In this document: positions 52,704 through 64,000 of the stretch, piece by piece
Layout of the letters: every line of letters begins with the position of its first letter
Numbering within the stretch: the first letter of the stretch is position 1
Source of the DNA: Rhizodiscina lignyota
Taxonomy: Eukaryota > Ascomycota > Dothideomycetes > Aulographales > Rhizodiscinaceae
DNA length: 64,000 bases
Direction: 5' to 3'
Assembly: GCA_010015805.1 (NCBI GenBank)
Contig: ML978125.1
Location: 124,001 to 188,000 of the forward strand
Translations under genes and position numbers: made by a program
The notes under the pieces: generated by a model
The model's input: the letters and a program-made list of their open reading frames with translations, nothing else
Database searches by the model: none
What the model was told of the DNA's origin: nothing

Positions 52704-55700
52704 TCAGCCACTGCGTCCTATGTTCCAGCCAGTCACCGTCCTCTCACTCTCATACTTCCTCATCGCCGCCAAAGATGGCCTTGACGATGGCGCCGGGCTA
52801 TGATCGGTGCTCTTGCTTTGCAAGCGCCGCAAGTGACTGCTTGTCTCTGCTCTCGTCGGTCTCTCAAATTCAGCAGCAGCATCTTCCTGTTCAGCTAGTA
52901 GGTCCATATTCTCTTTCGTGAGCGCCTGGCGGACGCCCAAACCCCTCGCCTCGCCCTTCTCCTCCTCACTAAGGAGATGCTGCTGCTGTCGTGGGTTCTC
53001 AGTCATGGATAAGAGCTTGTCATCACGCAGACTTAATGCTTTCTCTTCTGCTGCTGCGCGTCTCGTCTCTCGATCATGCTCCGAGCCTTCAGAGCGATTC
53101 AGAGCCGTCCGGTTGGCCCAGTCGATGTGACTCAACTTATCCGATAGATGACGAGTTAATCTGTCCATATTCTGGCCTTTCCGTGGCACTTCTGGCTCAT
53201 CCAATGGCGTCTCCGAGCTGTCAGTCAGAGTTTGCAGTTGTCGGAAGTCTTGCGAACTGACATCGGTCTTGTCCTTCGCCGCATCCGCAGCCTGCTTGCG
53301 CTTCGCCTCCAACGCCCACTTCACAAGCATCTTCTCCAATAGCTTCGGTTTCACGGGCTTCGCTAAGTAGTCATCCATACCCGCGCGCTTGCACTTCTCC
53401 CGATCACCTTGTATTGCGGACGCAGTCATCGCGACTATAGGGATTTTGCGGATACTCGAGGAATTTTTGAATGGTTCTTGTGTACGAATGGTGTGCGTTG
53501 CACGATACCCATCCAAGATGGGCATTTGCACGTCCATCAATATGATATCTGGACGAGGATTTTCTGGCGTAGGAGCTCTCAGGAGATAATCGAGAGCCTC
53601 ACGACCGTTCCAGACGGCGTTGACGGAGAACCCGAGTTTCTTGATCGTCTTGAGCGCTATTTGCTGATTTATCTGGCTGTAGGAATTGTCAGCAAGTTCC
53701 ACGTTGCGGGAAGTAGTCAGGAATTAGTGGACATGGAAATAGACATGAAGGATCACTCAGACTTACTTGTCTTCCACAATAAGCACATGGATCTTGCTCC
53801 TCTCCTCCTCCGGTATATCAACAATGTCATCCGCACCTTGGACAATGGACGAAATTCTCGATAGCGAACCAGAGTGGTCTCTCTTGTGGCCCAGCTCCTG
53901 CTGAGAAGACAGCTTCGGTGTATGCGGATTGCGATTCATCTCATCCGACCCAAACGACAGAGAAGCATCAGACTGCAGTCGATCAGGAATCTGCGTGACA
54001 TCTACGAGCGGCGAGCCGTCGTTTGAATAAGACACCTTGCTGAAGGGTATCCAGAATGTCGCCTTCGTTCCGGAACCAAGCCTAGACTCGAGTTGGATCT
54101 TGCCATGCATCAACTCCACGAGGTTCTTGCTGATGGTGAGGCCGAGACCTGTGCCTCCGAACCGTCGAGCTGTGGACGAGTCTGCTTGGCTGAACGGCTT
54201 GAACAGCCTCTTACGCACTTCTTCTTCGATACCTATCCCAGTGTCCTCCACGACAAATTGAACGCTCACGGCGTTGTCCGTCTCCCCGATGACCGAGACC
54301 GTGAGGTGGACATAGCCGCTGGTAGTGAACTTGATGCTGTTCGTCAGAAGATTGGTAAGGACCTGGCGCACACGACCCGGATCGCCCATAACAGTCAGAT
54401 CGCGCTCAATTTCCGACGCGATGCTGCACTCATAATCAAGCCCCTTCTTCCAAGCTGCAAACGAGAGCATCTTGTTGACGTCGCGAATGGCTACGGAAAG
54501 GCTAAACTGGACTTCTTCGATATCGAGCCGCCCAGACTCAACCTTTGAAAAGTCAAGAATCTACGCTACTGGTCAGCAGACAGACATGTTAAAGAGCTCA
54601 CAGGTGCGCATTCATACATCATTGATCACAGTGAGAAGTCCATTCGCAGACCTTTGAATGTTGTCGGCACAGTCGCGCTGCTCTTGATCAAGTTTCGTGT
54701 CCATGAGGATCTCGCTCATGCCGATAACTCCAGCGATAGGAGTACGTATCTCATGTGACATCTACTCAATGTTAGTGATTGCATCTTCCGAAGAGCGTCG
54801 CTCCTTGCACAAGTGTATCGGTAGGTCTCAGAGTGATCTACTCTGTTGCGAGCCTTCTTAAAGCAGTTGAATCGGTGGCAAAACTTACATTTGCTAAAAA
54901 CTGGGATTTCATTCGACTAGCTTCTTTAGCAGCTACAGCATTAGCAAGGAGCCTCGCGTTCTCCCGTTCCTGCTTCCGGAGCTCATCTTCGCGATCCCGA
55001 AGCTCTGTAGATGAAGAAGTCAGCTACTATGACGCGGCATTTGTGACTCCGTCAATCTTGTCATCATACCTGTCACGTCCATGCTAAGTCCGATGACGCC
55101 GTCGATGAACTTCTTGCTGTCGATGCCATCATTCCGACCCTGGTGATAAAGGGGCAATATGCGAGATCTGAACCATTTCCCGCTGCCATCTATATGTATC
55201 TCGACAATCTCCTCGGTCGCGCGATCCTGCAAGATGTCTTCAATCGGCTTCTTCAGAAAGTCAATGTCGTCCCCGCCCTGTCTCTGGCCAAACACCTCGT
55301 ATATATTACGGCCAATTGAACTCGGACCAATGTCTGCACTCCCTCCTTCCTCGGGCGTGTTCTTCCACATAAGGTTTCCTTCGAGGAGCGTCAAGTTGCG
55401 ATTTCGATCAACCGCCCATAGCGTTACGTGTGCATGCTCGATGACCTTGAGCAATTGCTCTCGAAGCGACTTGGCCGCTTGTCGGGTTTCAACAAGCTCA
55501 TGAATGTCCGTACACGTTCCGAACCACTTGAGAATCCTCCCCTGATTGTCCCTGAGAGGGAGAGCGCGACCTAACATCCATCTCCACATGCCATCGAATC
55601 GCCTGCAGCGGTACTCTACGATGTACTCGTCGCCCGTTGCAAGGGAATGTGCCCATCTTTTGCTCGTCTCGGGCATATCGTCCGGGTGGAACGATGTTGT

Positions 55701-57678
55701 CCAGCGCTCTCCCAGAGATTCTTCGGGAGTCAGGCCTGTGTAATCATACCATCTCTGCGAGAACCAATCCGGTAACCCTGCTGACGTGCTTGTCCAAACT
55801 ATGGGTGGGATCATATTGGCAATGTTTCCAAGCTGATGTGCATTCTCAAGAACTTGCTCGGCGAGCTGATTACTAAGATCTGTATCGTCGCGGAAAGTGC
55901 ATAGACCACCGAGGAATTGGCCGCTGTCATCTGTTATCATCTCGCCGTGGACGGTGAAGATGATTTTGGCGCCGGTTTCGGGATGCCTCATTCCAATCCG
56001 TCGGCTGACAAAGGGCTTTTGATTCCGCACGAGATCCACGACGGGAAATTCATCAACACTAAGCCGCCGGGTGAAGTCTTCTGTATACATCTTGAATTGT
56101 GACAGAAACTCGCTCTGATCTAGATCAGCCATTTCGTATGTGGCCTCCGGGTTTGGATGCAGCTTTAGCAAGCCTCGATTAGGAATACCGAAGCTTTCAT
56201 CTTTCCACATCGCATAAGCAGGCATGTTTGTAGAGTTCAATATGGCATCCTTCATTTGTGAAGCTTTCGCAAACATTGAGTGTGCCGTAGATTGGCTAGA
56301 TCTAGTCGGCGGACCGCTAGGGGGGAATACAGGTGGTCTGACACTAGGCGAACTGCCGTGCGAACTCGGATTGGAGCTCAGTGCGGACCGTCTACCACCT
56401 TTGCCTTGGGAAGATGAGGAAGACAGTGAGCCTGGTGATTGCCTCAACATTGTGTTAGTTCGAGCGACGGTGCGGGTAGATGAGCGCTCTATCGGTCGCG
56501 TCGTCGGCTGAGGAGCTGCGCTTGTGAACGTCAGAGTTATGTATTGCTGCTCTTCCAGAGTCCAGACCGAAATAATCATCGTGGCTTGGAGCGGCGCCCC
56601 GAGGGACGATTTGGCGGGCTTTGAGCTGGATGATTTCGATGCGGGGCATCGATCGCATGAGATCAGCACATCGATAGTCGTTTCATGGATCGTGGTCGAG
56701 TTGAGATTAGACCTCGAGAGGTTTTGAGGTGTTGGTGATTCTTTAAACTGTCCTGGTTTTGGCGTGCTCGATCTGCTCGTGGAATCTCCGTGGTCGCTGG
56801 TGTCTGCGCCCTCTGCCTCACTGGGAGTCTTTGAGCTGTTCTTAACCACACCATCTAGGAAATCCTGTGAAGATGTGAGCACTGTGAATAACAGAAGCAG
56901 TTGGCCAAAGAAGGTGTCTCCTGCATCATCTCTTTGTCTTGATATAGTATAATTCTTGCCAGCAGCATATTGTACAAGTCACTCAGCCTTGGAAGTTCGC
57001 GTCTATTTGTCAGAGAAATTTCCTCTATAAATAGGCCCACTACTCCCAAGGCTGTCGCTGCTTGACGAAAGAATTTTTCTGCTGATTGTTTCGTCTCGTA
57101 CGCATTCGCGGCTGGCAGAACGGCGAGCAAGAGCTGATGCCATAGGGCGCGAGGTGAGGAATACAAGTATATGAAACTTGCTGGGGTGCTTGATCTGTAT
57201 CGTGGTGAAGAAAGCGACTTACCTCCCACGAGATCAGTATTGGACTTCCCCTTTGTAAGAGATCAATTCCAAGTTGACCAATACTGTATCCATGAAGTAT
57301 ATCCGTCACTGACATGACGCCCTCACCACCGCGTTCCATTTCGTTCGGAAACTGCAATAGCTTGATATTAAGCAGTCGCCCCATCGCTTCATTCGCAAGG
57401 ATGACAGTTTTCTGCGACGAGAGCACGATGAGAGGTACCGGAAGGTATTGCAATGCCGCAAACGCAGGCACGATCGCATTCGAAGGTTCGACCATGGACA
57501 GTGGTTGGCTTCTAACAGACGAGGGTGACGATGCTCCATCTGGCTGTAGGTCAAAGTAGGAATCCGCACCAATATCTAGGTTGGTTTCATTCAAGGCTGC
57601 CGGTGAGGCAATATTGGTTCTGGCGACATCACCGCGACTGTCGACAAGGGCCTCGCCATGGAACTCGGACGACTTCAT
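52704..57678 (-). CDS. PAS-domain hybrid histidine kinase
   Basis: Six exons: 57223-57678, 55070-56864, 54889-55004, 54618-54761, 53767-54560, 52704-53676; introns of 358, 65, 127, 57 and 90 bp keep phase, giving 1425 residues. The first PAS-like segment ([20 protein letters not shown]) is in exon 1; further PAS/PAC units lie in exon 2 ([40 protein letters not shown]). HisKA has [12 protein letters not shown] with phospho-acceptor His792. The HATPase has the N box [11 protein letters not shown] box VEDTGIGI and [10 protein letters not shown] then [10 protein letters not shown]. The receiver has [15 protein letters not shown], phospho-acceptor Asp about 1150 in IILMDVQMP, and the KPVKP lysine. 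The order PAS-PAS-HK-REC resembles the TcsA/Fos-1-like group of fungal hybrid kinases. It would feed phosphate to an HPt protein (Ypd1). No transmembrane span, so likely cytosolic. The 358-bp first intron is unusually long. Confidence 0.92.
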
Positions 57679-58556
57679 GTTCCCGTACCAGCCCCAGATT
57701 CTTTGCGCAAGCGGTTAGAGACTCCAATCTCCTCGATCGACCGTCCAGCATTGCTTGAGCAATGTTACGGCAGGTGTTGCTAAAATTTGGGAGTGAAGCA
57801 AGGAGGTTGGAATGAAGATGGGTACGTGAGGAGCTAGGGATTGGGGATAGTACGTGAAGAAGAAGAAGAAGTTGTTGGGTGTTGTTCTCTGAGATTAGAA
57901 GAGGAAACTGCAACTGGTGGATAGCTTCAATCTAAGGACGGATCGTCGGGCCTAGACCACGAATCACGTCCAAAGGATCTGAAGTCGTAGTACTTCGTAG
58001 ACCTGCTCTGCGCAGATGCACAAACGACTCGCGGGTAGAGAGTAAGGAGGAAGAAGTGTTAACAGAGGTGCATAGAGTGATAAAATTCTTTAATGAAGGT
58101 GTAAAGGTCATCGAGAGAAGAGACAGACCGAGCCTTGACAGTGCCACAGGGCGACAGGGTACAATGCTCATGTTGGACGATCCAAGGGTTTGCAGTCCAA
58201 GCAAATGACGTCGATGGCTGCTGTTCGGGAAAGTCCCGATCGCATCATCGCGAAATGCCATTCTCCAAAATCCTTTGAGGCGCAAGGGCTTACGCTAGCA
58301 AGCTGCTACATGGGAGTCGTTGAAGCTTGTATCCGAACGTTTCGGCGGCGAATACCTTCCATGGTCGCATTTTGGAGACGTCTATGGTAGTCTGTCCACC
58401 ACGAGAGGTCAGGAGAGGTGCAGCTTGCGCCAGGGTCCCGGCCAACCCCAGCGATCACCTCGCCTCACAGCCAACTTGAGCACCTCAACATCATGATTCT
58501 TGAAGAATTCGAGGACCCTGAGATCAACGCTCCACGGAGCTGATCCTGCCGCTCTC
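57679..58556. promoter_or_regulatory. Divergent region between histidine kinase and pfa4
   Basis: About 880 bp between two divergent ATGs. The kinase side includes gaagaagaagaagaag (57855-57870), which reads as CTT repeats in the leader of the kinase mRNA. No gene seen. Confidence 0.4.
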
Positions 58557-60035
58557 ATGCAGTTACCCTCACTGGCTTCGTTAGCCGTCCCTGCAGTGCT
58601 CATCCTGGTTTCCTTTCTTGGATACTCTTCGCAATATTTGTTCCTGTATATCGAGCCGCAGCCCCTAACGCGTGATGAGCTTTTGAAGTTCAACATATTG
58701 CTCGCAGCGTTGTTCATATGCTACGCGCGAGCCTGTACTACAGACCCTGGCCGCCTGCCTGCAGAGGCAGACAAAGGCGATTCTGAAGAAGTCAATGTCG
58801 ATCGGCGACCACGGTGGTGCAGAAAATGCAACGCGGCCAAGTGGCCACGTGCACATCATTGCAAGACTTGCGGGAGGTAGATATTCGATGAAACATGCAG
58901 TCCAGCTGTAACGTAGCTCACTATTCGCGCAGATGCATTCCGAAAATGGACCATCATGTACGCCAGATCCAAAGACGGTCAACAAGAATGATATTGATCG
59001 CTATAGTGTCCATGGACCGTGAACTGCGTTTCACATACAACGTATCCTCACTTCATTCGATTCGTCTTCTACGCAGTCGCTGCAATGGGCTATCTCCTTA
59101 AACTCCTCTATGTCAGAGATGCCGTTATCTGGCGGAACCGCAACCTTCCAATGTATCTCGGCCCATCAGTCCCCCAGCTCGTACATCTGCTACTCCTGAA
59201 TGTCGCGAACTCCTTGACCTTCTTTGCCCTCATTATCCTTCTGGTCGGCTCGCTCTGGAATCTCGCAGTCAACCAAACAACAATAGAGACGTGGGAAATA
59301 GAGCGACATGAAGCACTTCTCCGCCGAGCTCGACACTTCGGAGGTTATCTAGACGGTCCTGAAGGTACCCGCATCAAGATTGTGAAACAAGAATTCCCTT
59401 ACGACATTGGCATTTGGAAAAACATTGCGCAGGGCATGGGGAGCAGCAATGTAAGTACGCCAGATCCATCACCATGACAAGCTTGTGGGTAACACATTCT
59501 TTGTACAGCCTCTTAGCTGGTTTTGGCCACTCTCGCGGACGCCCTCCGTCGCATCAGGAATAAGCTTTGAGACGAACGGATTTGAAGGCAAGTCACGAGA
59601 GCCCTTTATGTTTCCCATTGTCATTAACTAGGCATAGATCCTTCTGTGTCATGGCCGCCCCCTGACCCAGATCGCATCACGAGGAAGTTTGCGGGCCCAG
59701 AGGCATCTCCAGTGTTCACAGTTGATGAGAGCGAGTCGAACCAAGCTCGAATCGAGGCATTTCGTCAACGGCAACAGAAGGACCTGCAGAGATGGCAGAA
59801 AGGCGATGGAGAGGCCACCGTTCGGAAGCGCAAGACTTTCCACAAGCGTTTTGATGACGACGATAATGATACAGATGAACCTGCAGGTGACGAGAGCGGC
59901 GAAGAGGGCTGGAAGAATTCAGAAGGTGAAAGGCTGAAAGACTTTGGCGTTGACGAAGAGGTAGAGTTTTATGACGAGGAAGATTTGCCGCTTGCGAAAC
60001 TCATTGAGAAGCGGAGAGCTGCAGCATCTCGATAG
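58557..60035 (+). CDS. pfa4: Palmitoyltransferase Pfa4 (DHHC protein)
   Basis: Five exons: 58557-58876, 58933-58957, 59007-59450, 59509-59587, 59638-60035; introns of 56, 49, 58 and 50 bp give 421 residues in phase. Two N-terminal spans (ASLAVPAVLILVSFLGY; LKFNILLAALFICYARACT) lead into the Cys-rich domain RWCRKCNAAKWPRAHHCKTC, with CIPKMDHHCPWTVNCVSH holding the DHHC signature (113-116, split between the 25-bp exon 2 and exon 3). Two more spans follow, then FPYDIGIWKNIAQGMGSSN and FETNGFEDPSVSWPPPDPDR, text characteristic of fungal Pfa4. The enzyme lies in the ER membrane and palmitoylates substrates such as chitin synthase Chs3 in yeast. The fourth intron starts with GCAAGT, a GC-AG intron; splicing there restores the conserved GFEDPS. 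Confidence 0.93.
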
Positions 60036-63000
60036 CAGACGTCTTCTCGGCCCTCTTTCTCACCTATTCCTGGCTTCCGGTTCGACAAGGAGCTTTGTGG
60101 TTGAATATGTCCGAATGGGACGTTGGTGACAATATAGTCTTCATGCTCTGTGATGAGTTTCCCCTGTATCATAGATTGACCTAATTCGAGAGCCGATGTA
60201 AGGAACAGTCGAGTATATGATCCGTTTCTACTTCCAACGCAGTAGTGATAACTCCGGGAAGGAGCGAAGTATGTATGACAAAGTACGTCAGGCGTAGAGG
60301 TGGCATTGCGGAGATTTCTGCCTTAAGTAAAGGCATCGTTGCATGACGATTCGAGCATCATAGAAGGCCCATCTGACTTGGTGAAACAACAAAATTCTTG
60401 ACTACATGACTTGGAGAGAGTTTATTCAGAGTGTGATTGTATGAAGAGGAGAGTCGACTACGCGACTTAGGAAGGGAACATTCCAAGTGCGCTTGTATGA
60501 AGAGAAGAGGAGAGCGAAAGTGCGGTCTGAGGGTATCCCTCCGTACCAATAGATAATCGGTCAAAGAGCTCTTGGAGTTTACCGCGGCTTGGAAACGGTT
60601 TGCGTTCATTTACTGGTTTGAGGTCGTCATCTGGTTCCGACTCGTGCGAAGGAGTGGAGATTCATTGATGTTGTGGAGTACAGCTGCAGCGCTAACATCT
60701 GAAGTCCCTTGTCATCAACGCATGGCACGCCAGTCTGCAGTGCGAATTGCTCAACCGTGTGTATACCAGATGTCGTCGCAAGCTTTATTGGCGGCTTGAT
60801 GATCCGGCGCAGAGCAATTGCGAAGATTATACGCTCAGTCCAGACTTCAGAAATGACTAACTCGCAGTCTCAGACCACTTTGAGTTGATTCAGTTCAGAC
60901 AATACCCGCTGCAGTGGATGGACATGCTTAGGACTGGGGGGAGTGCGGTCCAGGCAGACGTCGATTCATGAAAGGGAAAATTTGGTGTGAGGTTCGGTGA
61001 TAGTGACCCAAGCGCGGTGTGGGGGTTCCATCGACAGCAGCTTCGTGGTGCGTAGGGCGGTGAGGTCGAAAGCCAAATGATCGTCGATTAACTCAATCTG
61101 GCTGCTGGTGATATTGAATGCACGCTGCATCTGAGCGGCCGGGGTGCTGCGAGTCTGGATATTTCGCAGAGTGCAGTAGCCCGCGCGCATTTCGCTGATT
61201 GGTGGACTTTCGAGCGTTGCGTCTAGCGCGACTCGAAGGGAAATTGGACTTTCCGCTTCAGCGCAAACCCTCCACCTCCGCATTCCAGAAGGGCAGCGAC
61301 AGAGCCGCAACACCTGGAAATCGTCACAGGCACCTTGCTGATCGCAGCACCCGCCCAGATGAGACATGTCGGTCGATAGCGCAAGCACGAGTTTGAGATG
61401 AGGTGCACGTCCTGCCTTTCTGGACGGCGTGCAAGCCGCCGATGGCGCTCGCACACCTCACCTCCTCCTGCCGTCTTCCGAGTAATTTGACGGCCAGTTG
61501 GAGGCCTTTCCATCGTTCGACCCGTTGTGTTGGAGACGTAGGTCTGCATGATGACGCTACTGTGTCTATTGCCTTTCCCTCTTGGGCGTGACGCTTGGCC
61601 GGCGCCGAAATTGTTTGCCCTGCAACCGCTGACAGGGCCAGGAGTGAAAAGAGGGGTCCCGACACACCGAAGGCACAATCGCATCTCGTCCATCTCCAGC
61701 GGCGCCTCTTCCAGTCCGCCTGTGCTGTGGAGGCTTCCGCGCTCGGCAGCCAGGCTCAGGGCAAGGGCAAGCCGTCGAATTGCGGTGGTTGTCAGCGCAG
61801 TGGCCAGGTTAAGCATAAAGCGCCGCAGCTTGATGCGGTTAAAAGCAACCCAAGAGGTGGAGAGGGCTCTAGCTTGCGCTGCTTGCGCGGCAATAAGATG
61901 GAAATTCAGCAGCGTTGCAGACGGCGGCGCGTGAGCAGCGAGAAGCGCATCTTGCTCCCGCCCTTTCCCCATCAGACAGGTCACAAGTTCGCCGTCCAGG
62001 CTCGGAACATGATTGAGCGAGCGCTCGAAACACACATTGCTTTGCTGCGGCCATTTCCGCCAACGAATGCTTCTTTTCTGGATGGCCGCTGTGTCACGAC
62101 TAGCGCAGTCAGCGCCCAAGGGTCTCCACATCCATTCTGCGATTCATGTCGACCTCGTCGCTGCTGTCGCCGACGAATAAGTGAGTGAGGCGCTCAGGCC
62201 AGGAAGGCGTTCAAGCCTGATTAGATTTAACGTCGTCCTGCTTCCCCGGCGCATTACGAGACATGCAGGGCAGGGAGCGTGAGGCGTGCGAGGCTTCACG
62301 GAATCTACAAATCGGCACTACTTCAGAGGTACAGTGGGCCCTTGACCTCCGACTAGGCTGCGGGAGGCAGCTGTAGCTGCCGATCACGAGCATGGCCAAT
62401 TGGGAAAACGTCGCCGCGAGTGCGCACCTCCGCAAAGCACAGCAGCTCGCTTCTTGCGATGGATGGCAAAGGCGCGTTCAAGGTTCATGTTCACGGCGTG
62501 TGGAGAGCAGCAGAGCTCCCCAGCCCGCCGTGTCAGACCCCTGCGGTGCAGAGCAGAGCGCATTCTTAGCAGCGAAATTCCAGGGTTGGGAATTAGGAAT
62601 GCCAGTGTCGGGCGCCCCTTTGACGGCGGGACGTTGGCAATTGCAAGCCGTCATTGCTGCTCGTGCGGTAGGCCCGCGGACTGCGTGCGTGCGAGCGATG
62701 GGGAGGATGGGGGCGTCAGCGCGTTTGATTTCAATGCCTCCGCCCCTGCCCATCACGGCCGGCGTGAGTGGAGCTCTGGCTAAGGGTTCAGCAGCAGGCG
62801 TGGCGCTAGCGCACGCCGGCCTTGGCACGACGTCATGTCTGGCGGCGCGATAGCTGCTCCAGCACGCTTCCCTACGCACTGATGCACAGCACGCACTTCC
62901 TGCCTAATACCTTACGTCAATGTCTTATGGCCCTGCCCGCTGCCATATATTCTCCTAACGCCTCCCAAGCGGAGCATGATCTGCCCTTCTAAACCCAAAT

Positions 63001-63589
63001 GCTCCACAATTCACTCAAGCCGCCTCCAAGCATTCTGATCATTGCTCCTTCAAACGCTCCATCTCGCGCGTGAGCCAGCAACAGCCTGTTTCCGCCGCGC
63101 GACCGTGTCCTGTCATTTCGAGTGCGCGCCGTTGGCTGCTGCTCGATGATATCGCTCGTCACGGGGTCCTGATCAACTCGAGCTGCTCCATTCGTCAAAG
63201 CTTCGGCGCTGCGTGCCACCGCGTCACTCAATTGTCTGCCGGCCATTGGCCTTCGGCCTTCGTCACCGCCGTCTCCTGCCACTACTTCTGCTACTAGCGA
63301 CCCGACAACTCGGCAACCCGTTGAGCACATCATTACCGTGTTCGGCAACCACCTCCTCGGGACTACCCAGCTCAGGAGATCAAGGAAATCTCACTGCCCT
63401 TACCGTCCTTAAGACTGCTGATCCCGCACATCTGTCAACGTGCGATCGTCTGTCCCCACGTTTTTCTCTCTGCTGGCCGTGAATCTTGGTTCGGGACCAA
63501 CGTTCTGCTACACAAGTCAACAAACACTCCCCCAGCAACAACATCAACAAACACCACACGTCGATTCTTATCTACTCCATCCTTTTATC
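60036..63589. promoter_or_regulatory. Long upstream region (3.5 kb) of the 63590 gene
   Basis: 3' flank of pfa4, then about 2.5 kb of GC-rich sequence with no supported gene. The longest frame (61223-62131, minus, 302 codons) is Arg/Ala/Cys-rich, overlaps frames on the other strand and has no motif. Two similar stretches, ttgtatgaagaggagag near 60435 and cttgtatgaagagaagagga near 60493, form an imperfect direct repeat. The last ~100 bp before the ATG are CA/AAC-rich (caacaaacactccc, caacaacatcaacaaacacc), typical of a transcribed fungal 5' leader. Very long upstream regions are usual for developmental regulators. Confidence 0.4.
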
Positions 63590-64000
63590 ATGTCAATGGC
63601 TGTCGAGAACCGGCAGCAGGGCCAAATGAACGGCCTGCCGTACGACACCATGCGCTACCAACCGCCGCAATTCACGAATCCGTGGGTGGCAGGAACGTCC
63701 GGCCCAGCTCCGAACGTGCTCTATGCCGGCTCTCTCGCGCCGTCGAGCGGGCCGCTAGATTCGCACCACCAATTGCGACCGGCAGCCCTCAATCTTCAGT
63801 ATCCTGGAGGTTCTGCAACGTCCGCTCCGCTTGGAACAGGTAGTGTTATCTCAGACGGGCCATTCGAACAGGCAGACTTACTTGGAGTATCACAAGATGT
63901 CTTGAACACATCAAGATCCTATGGCAGCCAATTCACTGCTTCCCCCTCGCCCAACACATACGCACCAACATCCTCTGCCGCATACCCAATGGATTATGGA
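63590..64000 (+). CDS. N-terminus of a probable regulatory protein (3' end outside window)
   Basis: Frame open from ATG 63590 (or in-frame ATG 63596) to the window end, 137 residues so far. The composition is that of a disordered transcription-factor N-terminus: rich in Ser, Pro, Gln, Tyr and Gly (GLPYDTMRYQPPQFTNPW, SYGSQFTASPSPNTYAPTSS). I recall similar openings in fungal C2H2 regulators such as Con7-type proteins, but this is weak memory and no zinc finger is in view. The very long upstream region and CA-rich leader fit a regulated developmental gene. Confidence 0.6.
   Translation, partial: MSMAVENRQQGQMNGLPYDTMRYQPPQFTNPWVAGTSGPAPNVLYAGSLAPSSGPLDSHHQLRPAALNLQYPGGSATSAPLGTGSVISDGPFEQADLLGVSQDVLNTSRSYGSQFTASPSPNTYAPTSSAAYPMDYG

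Noticed and set aside
56855-57229. 124-codon minus-strand frame between kinase exons
   Set aside because: Lies within the first intron of the histidine kinase; related kinases go directly from SWE to a FLD-type sequence, so this is treated as intron.
61223-62131. 302-codon minus-strand frame
   Set aside because: Rich in Arg, Ala, Cys and Ser, no motif, overlapped by several frames on the other strand in GC-rich sequence; typical chance frame.
1-64000. Transposons, LTR elements, tRNA and rRNA genes
   Set aside because: Looked for terminal repeats, transposase- or reverse-transcriptase-like text and tRNA B-box-like stretches by eye; no convincing case. Gene finders for tRNA and repeat searches would be needed to exclude small ones.

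Overview
This looks like nuclear DNA of a filamentous ascomycete (Pezizomycotina). The gene families and the CreB, Pfa4 and GT2 types point towards Dothideomycetes, but that placement is inference. Evidence: dense protein-coding genes on both strands; many introns of 45-65 bp with GT(A/G)NGN donors, CTAAC/CTGAC-like branch sites and YAG acceptors; and fungus-specific families (HET domain, reticulon Rtn1, GH55, CreB, Pfa4, group-specific hybrid histidine kinase, Zn2Cys6 factor). No rRNA, tRNA, CRISPR, intact transposon, LTR or inverted-repeat element was recognised. Exon borders were read by eye from splice signals, reading phase and family similarity.

0-7.3 kb is an accessory-looking stretch: the 5' part of a membrane protein gene, a HET-domain gene whose end looks disturbed, an orphan 372-residue protein that may have a gasdermin-like fold, and, divergent from it, a decayed STAND/ankyrin-type gene. 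7.7-12.5 kb holds an FAD monooxygenase and a secreted GH55 exo-beta-1,3-glucanase. 13.0-23.4 kb is a housekeeping block: APC/C subunit Cdc26, a mitochondrial-type protein, a dual-specificity phosphatase, reticulon Rtn1, replication licensing factor Cdt1 and rRNA-processing factor Utp15.

23.7-28.6 kb may be a small metabolic group: a KstD-like flavoprotein dehydrogenase divergent from a prolyl aminopeptidase-type hydrolase, with a transcription-factor gene that has lost the first half of its zinc cluster. At 30.0-31.6 kb lies an orphan protein carrying RNA polymerase II CTD-like YSPTSP motifs. 31.9-38.6 kb has two cell-surface genes on the minus strand: a fungal GT2 glycosyltransferase and a type II membrane GH16 glucanase-like protein.

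38.6-43.8 kb is gene-poor. 43.8-60.0 kb is again conserved: an NAD-dependent epimerase, ALG12 (ER N-glycan mannosyltransferase), a four-exon Yos1, the deubiquitinase CreB, a 1425-residue PAS hybrid histidine kinase, and the palmitoyltransferase Pfa4. The last 3.5 kb before position 63590 seem to be a very long upstream region of a gene cut off by the window end, probably a regulator. Secretory-pathway functions recur (Rtn1, Alg12, Yos1, Pfa4, cell-wall enzymes), but they are separate conserved genes rather than one system.
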